DNA of 64,000 bases, taken from the NCBI GenBank assembly GCA_964490175.1, contig CAZBAI010000003.1:24139-88138 (forward strand). Direction: 5' to 3'. The position numbers and the translations under genes were made by a program. Numbering within the stretch: position 1 is the first letter of the stretch; every line of letters begins with the position of its first letter. Source of the stretch: RGIG3077 sp964490175. Its GTDB lineage: Bacteria > Bacillota > Clostridia > Oscillospirales > Ruminococcaceae. This document shows, piece by piece, positions 1-8,462 of this stretch. The notes under the pieces are model-generated. The model worked only from the letters and a program-made list of their open reading frames with translations, had not been told where the DNA came from and did no database searches.

Positions 1-2
1 GT

Positions 3-929
3 TCGGTGTGCCATGATAGCGACATATTGATTCTCGGTTACACCAGCCCCGAATATGCCAAAGAGCTTATCGACAACAACATTATTCAGGGAATTTTGTC
101 ATACGAAAACGCATTGGCGTTCTCGAATGCGGCAAAAGGCTCAAATCGCCCTTTGCGTTGTCACATAAAGCTTGATACGGGAATGGGCAGGGTCGGTTTG
201 AAATTTAAAACCCCGAAAGAGTGTGCCGAAGAAATCATAAAAATATGCAAGCTTCCAAATCTTTCGGTCGAAGGCATATACACGCATTTTTCATGCGCCG
301 ACAGTGAGCTTGCAAGCGATGTCGAATATACGCTTTCGCAAAAGCACTTCATCGAAGAAGCTTATGATATCGCCCGTATTACTTTAAAAGAAAACACCCC
401 TTACCATCTTCATTACCTCAACAGCGCCGGTCTTATGTATCTTAAAGACACCAAAAGCACGCTGGCAAGAGCGGGAATTATTCTTTACGGGCTTATGCCG
501 AACGCTTTGCTCCCACTGCCTATCGAGCTTGAACCGGTTATGGAGCTTAAAACCGTAATTTCACACATAAAAGAAATCGACCCGGGCGATTATGTCAGCT
601 ATTCACGCACCTTTTGCGCAAAGCGGAAAATGAAAATCGCCACAATGCCCGTAGGCTATGCCGACGGATATCCGAGAGCGCTTTCTTCAAAGGCGCAGGT
701 TCTCATCAACGGCAGGCGGTGCAACATCATAGGCAAAATTTGCATGGATCAAATGATGTGCGATGTCACAGATCTTGAAAACGTCAATTGCGGCGATACC
801 GTAACGCTTTTCGGCATTGACGGCTCCGAGAAACTCAGCGCCGACGAGCTGGCATTGCTCTGCGATTCGATCGGTTATGAGCTGGTTTGCGGAATTTCAA
901 AGCGTGTTCCGAGAATTTTCAGCGAATGA
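3..929 (+). CDS. alr: Alanine racemase, C-terminal part (5' end outside the window)
   Basis: PLP-dependent racemase that interconverts L- and D-alanine for peptidoglycan. The open frame runs off the left edge: the codon at position 3 is in frame, so the GTG at 6 is not the real start. The visible part covers most of the TIM barrel and the C-terminal beta domain. It begins near ILILGYTSPEY and carries the catalytic tyrosine region DYVSYSRTF, the PVGYADGYPR motif and the CMDQMMCDVT motif. The PLP-binding lysine region lies upstream and cannot be seen. D-alanine made here would feed the D-Ala-D-Ala ligase encoded at 22218-23285. The aspartate kinase gene follows in the same direction after 66 bases. 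Confidence 0.95.
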   Translation, partial: SVCHDSDILILGYTSPEYAKELIDNNIIQGILSYENALAFSNAAKGSNRPLRCHIKLDTGMGRVGLKFKTPKECAEEIIKICKLPNLSVEGIYTHFSCADSELASDVEYTLSQKHFIEEAYDIARITLKENTPYHLHYLNSAGLMYLKDTKSTLARAGIILYGLMPNALLPLPIELEPVMELKTVISHIKEIDPGDYVSYSRTFCAKRKMKIATMPVGYADGYPRALSSKAQVLINGRRCNIIGKICMDQMMCDVTDLENVNCGDTVTLFGIDGSEKLSADELALLCDSIGYELVCGISKRVPRIFSE

Positions 930-995
930 CTTAAAACAACTTATCAGACAAACCAAATTCAAATATATATTTTTTAATTGAAAGGAACTGTATTT

Positions 996-2309
996 ATGAG
1001 TGTAAAAGCAGTAAAATTCGGAGGCAGCTCGCTTGCCGACGCAAATCAAATCAAAAAGGCATCAGCCATCATCAAGGCTGACGAAAGCCGACGTTATGCC
1101 GTGGTTTCGGCACCGGGAAAGAGATTTTCCGACGATATCAAAGTCACCGATATGTTCTATGCCTGCTATGACAAAGCCAAAAAAGGCGAGGATTTCGGCG
1201 ATGTTTTTTCGCAGATTAAAGAGCGCTATAACGGCATTATCAAAGATCTCGGTCTTTCGCTCAATCTCGACAGAGAATATGCAATAATCGAAGGCTGCCT
1301 TTTGGGCAACGCCGGCAGAGATTACGCCGCAAGCCGAGGCGAATATCTCAACGCAATAATTATTGCGGAATATCTCGGATTTGATTTTGTCGATGCGGCA
1401 GACGTTGTCGCATTCGGCGAAAACGGTGAATTTTTGCTTGACAAAACAATCTCGCTTATTTCCGAAAGGCTTAAAAATTCAACCTGTGCGGTAATCCCCG
1501 GATTTTACGGCATGAGAGAGGGCGGCACCATCAAAACCTTTTCAAGAGGCGGCTCGGATATCACGGGTTCTCTTGTCGCAAGAGCGGTAAATGCCGAAAT
1601 CTATGAAAACTGGACCGATGTTTCGGGATTTTTAATTGCCGACCCCAGAGTTGTACGCAACGCCGAGGTTATCGAAACAATCACCTACGCCGAACTGCGT
1701 GAGCTTGCATATATGGGTGCGGGCGTGCTTCACGAGGACGCCATATTCCCCGTCAGAACAGCAGGTATTCCCATCAACATAAGAAACACCAACGACCCTG
1801 ACGCAAGCGGCACTATGATCGTTGCCGACACCGATGAAGAAAGCCGCAACATCATCACGGGTATTGCAGGCAAAAAGGGCTTTTGCGCAATCAATATCGA
1901 AAAGGATATGATGAACAGCGAAGTAGGCTTCGGAATGAAAGTACTCGATGTTCTTCGTGAATTTAATATTTCGTTTGAACATCTTCCCTCGGGAATTGAC
2001 ACAATGTCGGTTATTCTTTCAAGCGCCTGCATTGAGGGCAGAGAAGATGAGATTTTAAACGCAATCAAAAAATCCGTAAATCCCGATAAACTCGAAGTTG
2101 AACACGGACTTGCCCTGCTTGCCGTCGTCGGCAGAGGAATGCGTTCGACAAGAGGTACAGCCGCAAGAACATTCGCCGCACTTGCCCACGCAAGGGTAAA
2201 CGTTAAAATGATAGATCAGGGTTCAAGCGAACTTAACATTATCATAGGCGTGAAAGAGGAAGATTTTGAAAAAGCAACCTCGGCTATATACGACTGCTTT
2301 GTAAACTGA
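996..2309 (+). CDS. lysC: Aspartate kinase
   Basis: Phosphorylates aspartate, the first step towards lysine, diaminopimelate, methionine and threonine. The start is the ATG at 996, with AAAGGAAC eight bases upstream; a TTG at 978 in frame overlaps that ribosome binding site and is unlikely. The 437-residue protein opens with the kinase motif KFGGSSLAD and carries the ATP/aspartate-site segment FSRGGSDITGSL. The last ~140 residues look like tandem ACT regulatory domains (GMKVLDVLREFNISFEHLPS and ARVNVKMIDQGSSELNI), so feedback control by lysine or threonine is expected. No homoserine dehydrogenase domain is fused. The short upstream gap holds no room for a lysine riboswitch. Confidence 0.95.
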   Translation: MSVKAVKFGGSSLADANQIKKASAIIKADESRRYAVVSAPGKRFSDDIKVTDMFYACYDKAKKGEDFGDVFSQIKERYNGIIKDLGLSLNLDREYAIIEGCLLGNAGRDYAASRGEYLNAIIIAEYLGFDFVDAADVVAFGENGEFLLDKTISLISERLKNSTCAVIPGFYGMREGGTIKTFSRGGSDITGSLVARAVNAEIYENWTDVSGFLIADPRVVRNAEVIETITYAELRELAYMGAGVLHEDAIFPVRTAGIPINIRNTNDPDASGTMIVADTDEESRNIITGIAGKKGFCAINIEKDMMNSEVGFGMKVLDVLREFNISFEHLPSGIDTMSVILSSACIEGREDEILNAIKKSVNPDKLEVEHGLALLAVVGRGMRSTRGTAARTFAALAHARVNVKMIDQGSSELNIIIGVKEEDFEKATSAIYDCFVN

Positions 2310-2348
2310 CATTTTCTTATTTTAATAAATCGGCACAGGTAAATAAAT

Positions 2349-3740
2349 ATGGAGAATAAATCAAACGAAGAATCCGAAATAGCACTGCGTGAAAAGCAAA
2401 TTTACGCCGACTTTCCCGTTCCGAAAGCGGTTGCTACGATGGTTATTCCCACGATAATCAGCCAAATCATAACGGTAATATACAATTTGGCCGATACATG
2501 GTATGTCGGATTGACCGAAAATGCGGCGGCGGTTGCGGCGGTTTCGCTGTGCCTGCCGGCATATAATATCATGACTTCAATCGCAAATTTGTTCGGCATC
2601 GGCGGAGCAAGCGTAATCACGAGAGCCGTCGGCGAAAACCATCACCACAGGGCAAGGAGGGCATTTGTCCTCGCAGTAAGGGGCGCTTTGATAACATCAG
2701 CTTGCTATTCACTGCTTTTTGCCATAATCGCAAAACCGTTTTTGATGTTGATAGGCGGTGATAATGACAGCATCGGCTTTGCGGTCGATTACGCCGTAAT
2801 CACTATGGTGATAGGCGGCATTCCGACAGTTATGTCTGCCGTTTTCGCACACCTGATTCGCAGCACAGGTCAGGCAAAGGTGGCAAGCTTCGGCATAACA
2901 CTCGGTGCCGTTCTCAATATGATTTTAGACCCTTTGTTCATGTTTGTGCTCATGCCCGAAGGATGTGAGGTCGTCGGTGCGGCAACTGCCACGGCACTTT
3001 CAAACACAGTGTCAATGCTCTATTTTGTCTGCTACTTGATAAAGCACCGTGACGTTTATATTTTCCGCTTCACACTGGAAAACCGACGCTACGTTCGCAT
3101 CACTACGTACGATATTGTAAAATCGGGCATTCCGAGCTTTCTTTTGCTTGGCGCAGGGCAGGTTTCAAACTTTTTCATCAACGGTATGATTGCCAAAATG
3201 GGCGCAAGTGCGGCAATTGCCGGAATCGGCGTGGTGCGCAAGATCGATTCGCTTGCTTATGCCGTAAATCAAGGCATTACACAGGGAATGCTGCCTATTG
3301 TGGCATATTGCTTTGCCACAGACCGAATTAAACGAATGAAAGCTGTTGTCGGATTTTCCGCTGCGCTGACTGTCATATTCTCACTTATATGCAGCATTTG
3401 CTCCTACCTGTTTGCACCGCATTTAATCGCTTTTTTCATTCGTGATGCGCAAACGATTTTTTACGGAACAAAATTTTTGCGCATACTTTGCATTGCCGTT
3501 GCCATATATCCGTTGCTTTTTGTTATAATCGCCGTATTTCAGGCAATCGGCGAGGGCGTAAAGCCTTTTGTGCTTTCGCTTATACATAAAGGCTCAATCG
3601 ATATTATACTTTTCTTCGTCGTAAAGAAAACGCTCGGCTTGGAATACATCTTGTGGGTTTCTCCCCTAATGGCGGCAATCGCTTTGATTATAGGAATTTT
3701 TCTGATACTCCGATTATTTAAAAAGCTTGACAAAGCTTAA
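2349..3740 (+). CDS. MATE family multidrug/cation exporter
   Basis: 463-residue integral membrane protein with about twelve hydrophobic segments and the two-fold repeated layout of MATE exporters. The first repeat opens with PTIISQIITVIYNLADTWYV, the family's characteristic N-terminal helix. Such proteins export cationic drugs or metabolites in exchange for Na+ or H+; the substrate cannot be read from sequence. The ATG at 2349 lies 39 bases after lysC, so the two may be co-transcribed, although the A/T-rich spacer shows no strong ribosome binding site. A hairpin follows the stop codon. Confidence 0.9.
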   Translation: MENKSNEESEIALREKQIYADFPVPKAVATMVIPTIISQIITVIYNLADTWYVGLTENAAAVAAVSLCLPAYNIMTSIANLFGIGGASVITRAVGENHHHRARRAFVLAVRGALITSACYSLLFAIIAKPFLMLIGGDNDSIGFAVDYAVITMVIGGIPTVMSAVFAHLIRSTGQAKVASFGITLGAVLNMILDPLFMFVLMPEGCEVVGAATATALSNTVSMLYFVCYLIKHRDVYIFRFTLENRRYVRITTYDIVKSGIPSFLLLGAGQVSNFFINGMIAKMGASAAIAGIGVVRKIDSLAYAVNQGITQGMLPIVAYCFATDRIKRMKAVVGFSAALTVIFSLICSICSYLFAPHLIAFFIRDAQTIFYGTKFLRILCIAVAIYPLLFVIIAVFQAIGEGVKPFVLSLIHKGSIDIILFFVVKKTLGLEYILWVSPLMAAIALIIGIFLILRLFKKLDKA

Positions 3741-3768
3741 CAGCTTTCGGCAAAATTCCGATATACGC

Positions 3769-3819
3769 AAAAATCGCCGATATTCATTTTAATCGGCAAG
3801 TGATTTTACCGTTTTTTTG
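3769..3819 (+). terminator. Probable terminator after the MATE gene
   Basis: The inverted repeat GCCGAT (3776-3781) / ATCGGC (3792-3797), extended outward by AAAATC and GATTTT with a bulge, is followed by a T-rich stretch with seven Ts near 3812-3818. The stem is imperfect, so confidence is moderate. Confidence 0.45.
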
Positions 3820-3884
3820 GATTATATGTCAAAAATTATACAAAAAAGTTGGTCAAATTATTTATAGTATTTTACTTAATTATA

Positions 3885-3893
3885 TGTTATAAT
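3885..3893 (+). promoter_or_regulatory. Extended -10 promoter of the hydrogenase operon
   Basis: TGT followed directly by the consensus TATAAT (3888-3893) forms an extended -10 element; no good -35 hexamer lies 16-18 bases upstream. Expected transcription start is about 3900, giving a leader of roughly 145 bases before hydC. This promoter sits in the 305-base gene-free stretch 3741-4045, which otherwise holds the MATE terminator, an operator-like palindrome and a leader hairpin. Confidence 0.6.
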
Positions 3894-3911
3894 GTAGACG
3901 GCATACTCACA

Positions 3912-3939
3912 TTGTTAAAAAAATATCAAATTGATATTT
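3912..3939 (+). promoter_or_regulatory. Operator-like palindrome and Rex-like half sites in the hyd leader
   Basis: Positions 3921-3939 form a perfect 19-base palindrome, AAATATCAA-A-TTGATATTT. Overlapping it, 3912-3929 reads TTGTTAAAAAAATATCAA, close to the consensus TTGTTAA-N4-TTAACAA bound by the NADH/NAD+-sensing repressor Rex (five of seven matches in the right arm). The element lies about 12-39 bases downstream of the expected transcription start. Rex commonly controls hydrogenase and fermentation genes in Clostridia; applying that here is inference. Confidence 0.4.
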
Positions 3940-3964
3940 GCAATGTTAAGGTATAGACAAACCC

Positions 3965-3997
3965 CCGCATTATGTTGCTTTTTTTACATAAATGCGG
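3965..3997 (+). other. Leader hairpin upstream of hydC
   Basis: CCGCATTATGT (3965-3975) can pair with ACATAAATGCGG (3986-3997), leaving one bulged A and a T-rich loop. It lies in the transcribed leader about 35 bases before the ribosome binding site of hydC. It is not followed by a T run, so it is more likely an mRNA structure than a terminator. Confidence 0.35.
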
Positions 3998-4045
3998 CGG
4001 AAAATATCCGCATTAAAGCTGCGGAAAAATCAAGGAGGTTTTGGA

Positions 4046-4543
4046 ATGGGCATGATTAAAGCAGCTGTTCCTTTCAACGGCACAAAGGAACAGGAGGCTG
4101 AGCTTTGCGCAATTATCGCAGAGCTTAAAGACACCAGAGGAGCGCTTATGCCGGTTATGCAGAAAGCGCAGGATATTTACGGCTATCTTCCCATTGAGGT
4201 TCAAACAATGATTGCCGAGGGCTTGAACGTACCGCTTGAAAAGGTTTACGGCGTAGCTACGTTTTACTCTCAGTTTTCACTCAATCCCAAGGGAAAATAC
4301 CGTATTTCGGTATGTCTTGGTACTGCCTGCTATGTTAAGGGCAGCGGCGACATATACGAAAAGCTTCAGGAAAAGCTTGGCATCGGCGACGGCGGATGCA
4401 CACCGGACGGAAAATTCTCGCTTGAGGCCTGTCGTTGCATAGGCGCTTGCGGACTTGCTCCTGTATTGACGGTAAACGATGACGTTTTCGGCAGACTTAC
4501 TGTTGACGACGTCGATTCTATCCTTGCAAAATATGCAGACTAA
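4046..4543 (+). CDS. hydC: NAD-linked [FeFe] hydrogenase, NuoE-like subunit
   Basis: Small subunit of a trimeric hydrogenase (HydC of Thermotoga, HndA of Desulfovibrio), equivalent to NuoE of complex I. The 165-residue protein has a helical N-terminal half and a thioredoxin-like half with four cysteines (C90, C95, C131, C135 in CLGTAC and CRCIGACG) that bind a [2Fe-2S] cluster. The start is the ATG at 4046, nine bases after AGGAGG at 4032; an upstream in-frame start at 3992 would ignore this site. hydB follows after 38 bases and hydA lies further downstream in one operon. The complex is cytoplasmic and passes electrons between NADH, ferredoxin and protons. Confidence 0.93.
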   Translation: MGMIKAAVPFNGTKEQEAELCAIIAELKDTRGALMPVMQKAQDIYGYLPIEVQTMIAEGLNVPLEKVYGVATFYSQFSLNPKGKYRISVCLGTACYVKGSGDIYEKLQEKLGIGDGGCTPDGKFSLEACRCIGACGLAPVLTVNDDVFGRLTVDDVDSILAKYAD

Positions 4544-4581
4544 ACTGCAAAAATTACTATCAAATAGGAGGAACAATTATT

Positions 4582-6456
4582 ATGACGCTTGAACAACTTA
4601 ATGCTGTCAAGGAAAAAATGAAAAATGAAGTCGCTTTGAGAACTCACGGCGGCGAAAATTCAAAATATGAAAAGCACATCCTCATATGCGGCGGTACAGG
4701 CTGTACTTCCTCGGGCTCTATGAAGATTGCCGAAACATTGGAAAAAACCATTCAGGCAAAAGGCCTTTCCGAAAAAGTTCAGGTTGTTAGAACCGGCTGC
4801 TTCGGTCTTTGCGCACTCGGACCTATCATGATTGTATATCCCGAAGGCGCTTTCTACTCAATGGTTGAAGAAAAAAATATTGAAAGAATCGTTGATGAGC
4901 ACATTATCGGCGGCACGCCCATTAAAGAGCTTCTTTATGACGAAACCGTTACCGATGAGGGCATAAAAGCTCTTGATGACACGGCTTTCTACAAAAAGCA
5001 GCACAGAGTTGCTTTGAGAAACTGCGGCGTTATCAACCCCGAATGCATTGACGAATATATCGGAAGAGACGGATATGCCGCTCTCGGTAAGGTTCTTACC
5101 ACAATGTCGCAGGATGATGTCATCCAAACCATTCTCGACAGCGGTTTGCGTGGCAGAGGCGGCGGCGGCTTCCCTACCGGCATGAAGTGGAAGCTTGCAA
5201 AGAACATCGTTCCCGATGCAGACATGAAATATGTATGCTGCAACGCCGACGAGGGCGACCCGGGCGCATTTATGGACCGTTCGGTTCTTGAGGGCGACCC
5301 CCACGTTGTTCTTGAAGCAATGACAATTGCCGGCTATGCTATCGGCGCAAAGCAGGGCTATATCTACGTTCGTGCGGAATATCCGATTGCCGTTGACAGA
5401 TTGCGAATCGCAATTTCTCAGGCAAGAGAAAAAGGTATGCTCGGCAACAACATTTTCGGAACGGACTTTTCTTTCGACATTGATTTGCGCCTTGGTTCCG
5501 GCGCGTTTGTCTGCGGCGAGGAAACCGCTCTCATGACCTCTATCGAAGGCAACAGAGGCGAGCCTAAGCCCCGTCCTCCTTTCCCTGCCGAAAAAGGTCT
5601 TTTCGACAAGCCCACAATCCTCAATAATGTTGAAACATATGCAAATATCCCTCAAATCATTCTCAACGGTCCTCAGTGGTTCTCGGCAATGGGTACGGAA
5701 AAATCCAAGGGCACAAAGGTATTTGCTCTCGGCGGCAAGATAAACAATACAGGTCTTGTCGAAGTCCCCATGGGTACAACTTTGCGTGAAGTCATCGAAG
5801 AAATCGGCGGCGGCATTCCCAACGGCAAAAAGTTTAAGGCGGCGCAGACAGGCGGCCCCTCCGGCGGATGCATTCCTCCCGAACATTTTGATATTCCGAT
5901 TGACTATGACAACCTCATCGGCATAGGCTCGATGATGGGTTCGGGCGGTCTTATCGTTATGGACGAAGATAACTGTATGGTCGATATTGCCAAATTCTTC
6001 CTCGAATTTACTCTCGATGAATCCTGCGGCAAATGCACGCCTTGCAGAATCGGCACTAAGAGAATGTACGAGATTCTTGACAAAATCACAAAGGGTCAGG
6101 GCACTCTTGAAGATATCGACAAGCTTGAAGAGCTTTGCTACCATGTTAAGCAAAATTCGCTTTGCGGACTCGGTCAAACAGCCCCCAACCCCGTGCTTTC
6201 AACACTTCGTTACTTCCGTGACGAATATGTCGCTCACGTTGTTGACAAAAAATGTCCCGCAGGCGTTTGTAAGGATCTTCTCTCCTTCTCTATCATTGAG
6301 GACAAGTGCAAGGGCTGTACGGCTTGCGCAAGAAAATGTCCTGTCGGCGCTATTTCGGGCGCTGTTAAGCAGCCTCACGTTATCGATACAAATAAATGTA
6401 TCAAGTGCGGCGCTTGTATTGCAACCTGTAAGTTCGGCGCAATCATCAAGAAGTAA
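4582..6456 (+). CDS. hydB: NAD-linked [FeFe] hydrogenase, NuoF-like flavin subunit
   Basis: Flavoprotein subunit (HydB/HndC) that binds NAD(H) and FMN and is the proposed electron-bifurcation site in this family. The 624 residues contain, in order: a thioredoxin-like [2Fe-2S] domain (C36, C41, C73, C77), a NuoF core with the glycine-rich segment GLRGRGGGGFPTGMKW (188-203) and NADEGDPGAF (221-230), a [4Fe-4S] site (C482, C485, C488, C528) and a C-terminal two-cluster ferredoxin domain (C576/579/582/586 and C606/609/612/616). Length and order match bifurcating hydrogenases rather than plain NuoF. The start ATG has AGGAGG upstream. The long minus-strand reading frame through this gene is a shadow. 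Confidence 0.95.
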   Translation: MTLEQLNAVKEKMKNEVALRTHGGENSKYEKHILICGGTGCTSSGSMKIAETLEKTIQAKGLSEKVQVVRTGCFGLCALGPIMIVYPEGAFYSMVEEKNIERIVDEHIIGGTPIKELLYDETVTDEGIKALDDTAFYKKQHRVALRNCGVINPECIDEYIGRDGYAALGKVLTTMSQDDVIQTILDSGLRGRGGGGFPTGMKWKLAKNIVPDADMKYVCCNADEGDPGAFMDRSVLEGDPHVVLEAMTIAGYAIGAKQGYIYVRAEYPIAVDRLRIAISQAREKGMLGNNIFGTDFSFDIDLRLGSGAFVCGEETALMTSIEGNRGEPKPRPPFPAEKGLFDKPTILNNVETYANIPQIILNGPQWFSAMGTEKSKGTKVFALGGKINNTGLVEVPMGTTLREVIEEIGGGIPNGKKFKAAQTGGPSGGCIPPEHFDIPIDYDNLIGIGSMMGSGGLIVMDEDNCMVDIAKFFLEFTLDESCGKCTPCRIGTKRMYEILDKITKGQGTLEDIDKLEELCYHVKQNSLCGLGQTAPNPVLSTLRYFRDEYVAHVVDKKCPAGVCKDLLSFSIIEDKCKGCTACARKCPVGAISGAVKQPHVIDTNKCIKCGACIATCKFGAIIKK

Positions 6457-6471
6457 TCGGGAGGTTTGGAT

Positions 6472-8241
6472 ATGAGTGATATGATAAATATTAAAATTAA
6501 CGGTATGGATTTTGCGGCTCCCAAAGGCTCAACTATCCTTGAAGCCACACATCTTGCCGGAATAACGATCCCCACCTTGTGCTTCCTTAAAGATATCAAC
6601 GCAATCGGCGCTTGCCGTATCTGTGTTGTCGAAGCAAACGAGGGCAGAGGATTCAGAACAGTTGCATCGTGCGTTTACCCTATCTCCGAGGGCATGGAAA
6701 TTCGCACAAACACACCTGCAATCATTGAAGCGAGAAAGAAAACACTTGAGCTTATTCTTTCCAATCACGACAGAAGATGCCTTTCCTGTGTAAGAAGTAA
6801 AAACTGTGAGCTTCAAGCGCTTGCAAACGATCTCGGTATTGAATTTGAGGGCAAATATGACGGCGAAAAACAGGATTTTGACATCGACTGCACCGCCGCA
6901 CATATGTACCGTGACAATAACAAGTGCATTCTTTGCAGACGCTGTGTTGCCGTTTGTGAAAAAACACAGGGCATCGGCGTAATCGGCGCTAACGAAAGAG
7001 GATTTAAAACCCACATCAGCTCTGCATTTGAAATGGGCTTGGGCGATACTTCCTGCGTATCCTGCGGACAGTGCATCAACGTATGTCCCACGGGCGCTCT
7101 TTCCGAAAAAGATTTCACTTCGGAAATCATCGCCGCAATCGCTGACCCCACGAAGAAAGTTGTCGTTCAGACAGCGCCCTCTGTAAGAGCAGGCTTGGGC
7201 GAATGCTTCGGTATGCCTATCGGCACAAATGTTGAAGGCAAAATGGTTGCCGCATTGCGCAGACTCGGATTTGATTGTGTATTTGATACAAACTTCTCCG
7301 CTGACCTTACAATCCTCGAAGAGGGTACAGAGCTTATCGACAGGGTTAAAAACGGCGGCAAGCTCCCCATGATTACGTCATGTTCACCCGGTTGGGTTAA
7401 ATATTGTGAGCATTATTATCCCGACTGTATCGATAATCTCTCAAGCTGCAAATCACCCCAGCAGATGTTCGGCGCTGTTTTGAAAACATATTATGCCGAA
7501 AAGATGGGTTGGAATCCCGAAGATATCGTTTCTGTCAGCGTTATGCCCTGCACAGCCAAGAAGTTTGAAATGGGCAGAGATAACCAAAATGCCGCAGGCG
7601 TTGCCGATATCGACTACGCTATCACAACGAGAGAACTTGGCAGAATGATCGACAGAGCAGGCATTAACTTTGCAGAGCTTCCCGAAGAAAAGTTTGACGA
7701 CCCGCTGGGCATTTTCTCCGGCGCAGGACTTATCTTCGGTGCAACAGGCGGCGTTATGGAGGCTGCACTCCGCTTTGCCGTTGAAGAGCTGACCGGTGAA
7801 AAGCTTGACAATGAAAAGCTTGACTTCAAGGAAGTCAGAGGAATTGAAGGCGTTAAGGAAGCAAGCTACAACGTAAACGGTCTTGAAATCAAGGTTGCCG
7901 TTGCAAGCGGACTTGCAAACGCCAAAAAGCTTATGGATAAGGTAAGAAGCGGCGAAGCCGATTACACTTTCATCGAAATGATGGCTTGCCCCGGCGGCTG
8001 TGTAAACGGCGGCGGACAGCCTATTGTTCCCGCATCTGTACGCAACTTCACTGACGTTCGCTCGCTCAGAGCCAAGGCTCTTTATGATGAGGACGCTGCA
8101 ATGGAACTGAGAAAATCTCAGGACAACCCCGCTGTTAAGGCTCTTTATGACGAATACCTCGAAAAGCCCGGCAGCCACAAGGCTCATGAGATTCTTCACA
8201 CAACTTACGTTGCAAGAAAAATCAATAAAGATTTTGACTGA
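6472..8241 (+). CDS. hydA: [FeFe] hydrogenase catalytic subunit
   Basis: Catalytic subunit (HydA/HndD) that makes or consumes H2 at the H-cluster. The ATG at 6472 sits seven bases after GGGAGG; a TTG at 6466 is too close to it. The 589 residues hold an N-terminal [2Fe-2S] domain (C37, C48, C51, C67), a His/Cys cluster motif (NHDRRCLSC...C112), a two-cluster ferredoxin domain (cysteines 152-205) and the H-cluster domain. The L2 motif MPCTAKKFE (C360) and L3 motif MACPGGCVNGGGQP (C506, C510) are canonical. L1 reads TSCSPGW (302-308) instead of TSCCPxW, placing Ser305 where CpI has a cluster ligand. The gene is 15 bases after hydB and ends at a strong terminator. Confidence 0.95.
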   Translation: MSDMINIKINGMDFAAPKGSTILEATHLAGITIPTLCFLKDINAIGACRICVVEANEGRGFRTVASCVYPISEGMEIRTNTPAIIEARKKTLELILSNHDRRCLSCVRSKNCELQALANDLGIEFEGKYDGEKQDFDIDCTAAHMYRDNNKCILCRRCVAVCEKTQGIGVIGANERGFKTHISSAFEMGLGDTSCVSCGQCINVCPTGALSEKDFTSEIIAAIADPTKKVVVQTAPSVRAGLGECFGMPIGTNVEGKMVAALRRLGFDCVFDTNFSADLTILEEGTELIDRVKNGGKLPMITSCSPGWVKYCEHYYPDCIDNLSSCKSPQQMFGAVLKTYYAEKMGWNPEDIVSVSVMPCTAKKFEMGRDNQNAAGVADIDYAITTRELGRMIDRAGINFAELPEEKFDDPLGIFSGAGLIFGATGGVMEAALRFAVEELTGEKLDNEKLDFKEVRGIEGVKEASYNVNGLEIKVAVASGLANAKKLMDKVRSGEADYTFIEMMACPGGCVNGGGQPIVPASVRNFTDVRSLRAKALYDEDAAMELRKSQDNPAVKALYDEYLEKPGSHKAHEILHTTYVARKINKDFD

Positions 8242-8260
8242 TTAACCTTTTAAATATTAA

Positions 8261-8297
8261 CAAAAACGGCGACGGATACTTTCCGTTGCCGTTTTTG
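8261..8297 (+). terminator. Terminator of the hyd operon
   Basis: A 16-base stem with one mismatch, starting CAAAAACGGC and closing GCCGTTTTTG, lies 19 bases after the hydA stop; the descending arm supplies the T run. Confidence 0.85.
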
Positions 8298-8389
8298 TGC
8301 CCTTTTATCAAAAATTATCGCCGCCGTCATAAATTTTTAATTCACGCAACAAAACACATATATAGGCGAAGATTTTTTAAATTTTGCTC

Positions 8390-8418
8390 TTTATTTTTTT
8401 GAGATGATGTTGTATAAT
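8390..8418 (+). promoter_or_regulatory. Promoter of the pfl operon
   Basis: TTTATT (8390-8395), 17 bases, then consensus TATAAT (8413-8418). The expected start is about 8425, giving a leader of about 38 bases. No Rex-like site was seen here. The rest of 8298-8389 is A/T-rich with nothing recognisable. Confidence 0.55.
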
Positions 8419-8462
8419 ATATACGAACAGCTTTATGCAGAAAGGTTACAGGATATATTGAA

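Noticed and set aside
930..995. Lysine riboswitch before aspartate kinase
   Set aside because: The gap is only 66 bases, far shorter than an L box, and shows no structure.
4858..6177. A 439-codon open frame on the minus strand
   Set aside because: It is antisense to hydB, whose motifs and ribosome binding site are unambiguous; its composition follows from reading the third codon positions of hydB.
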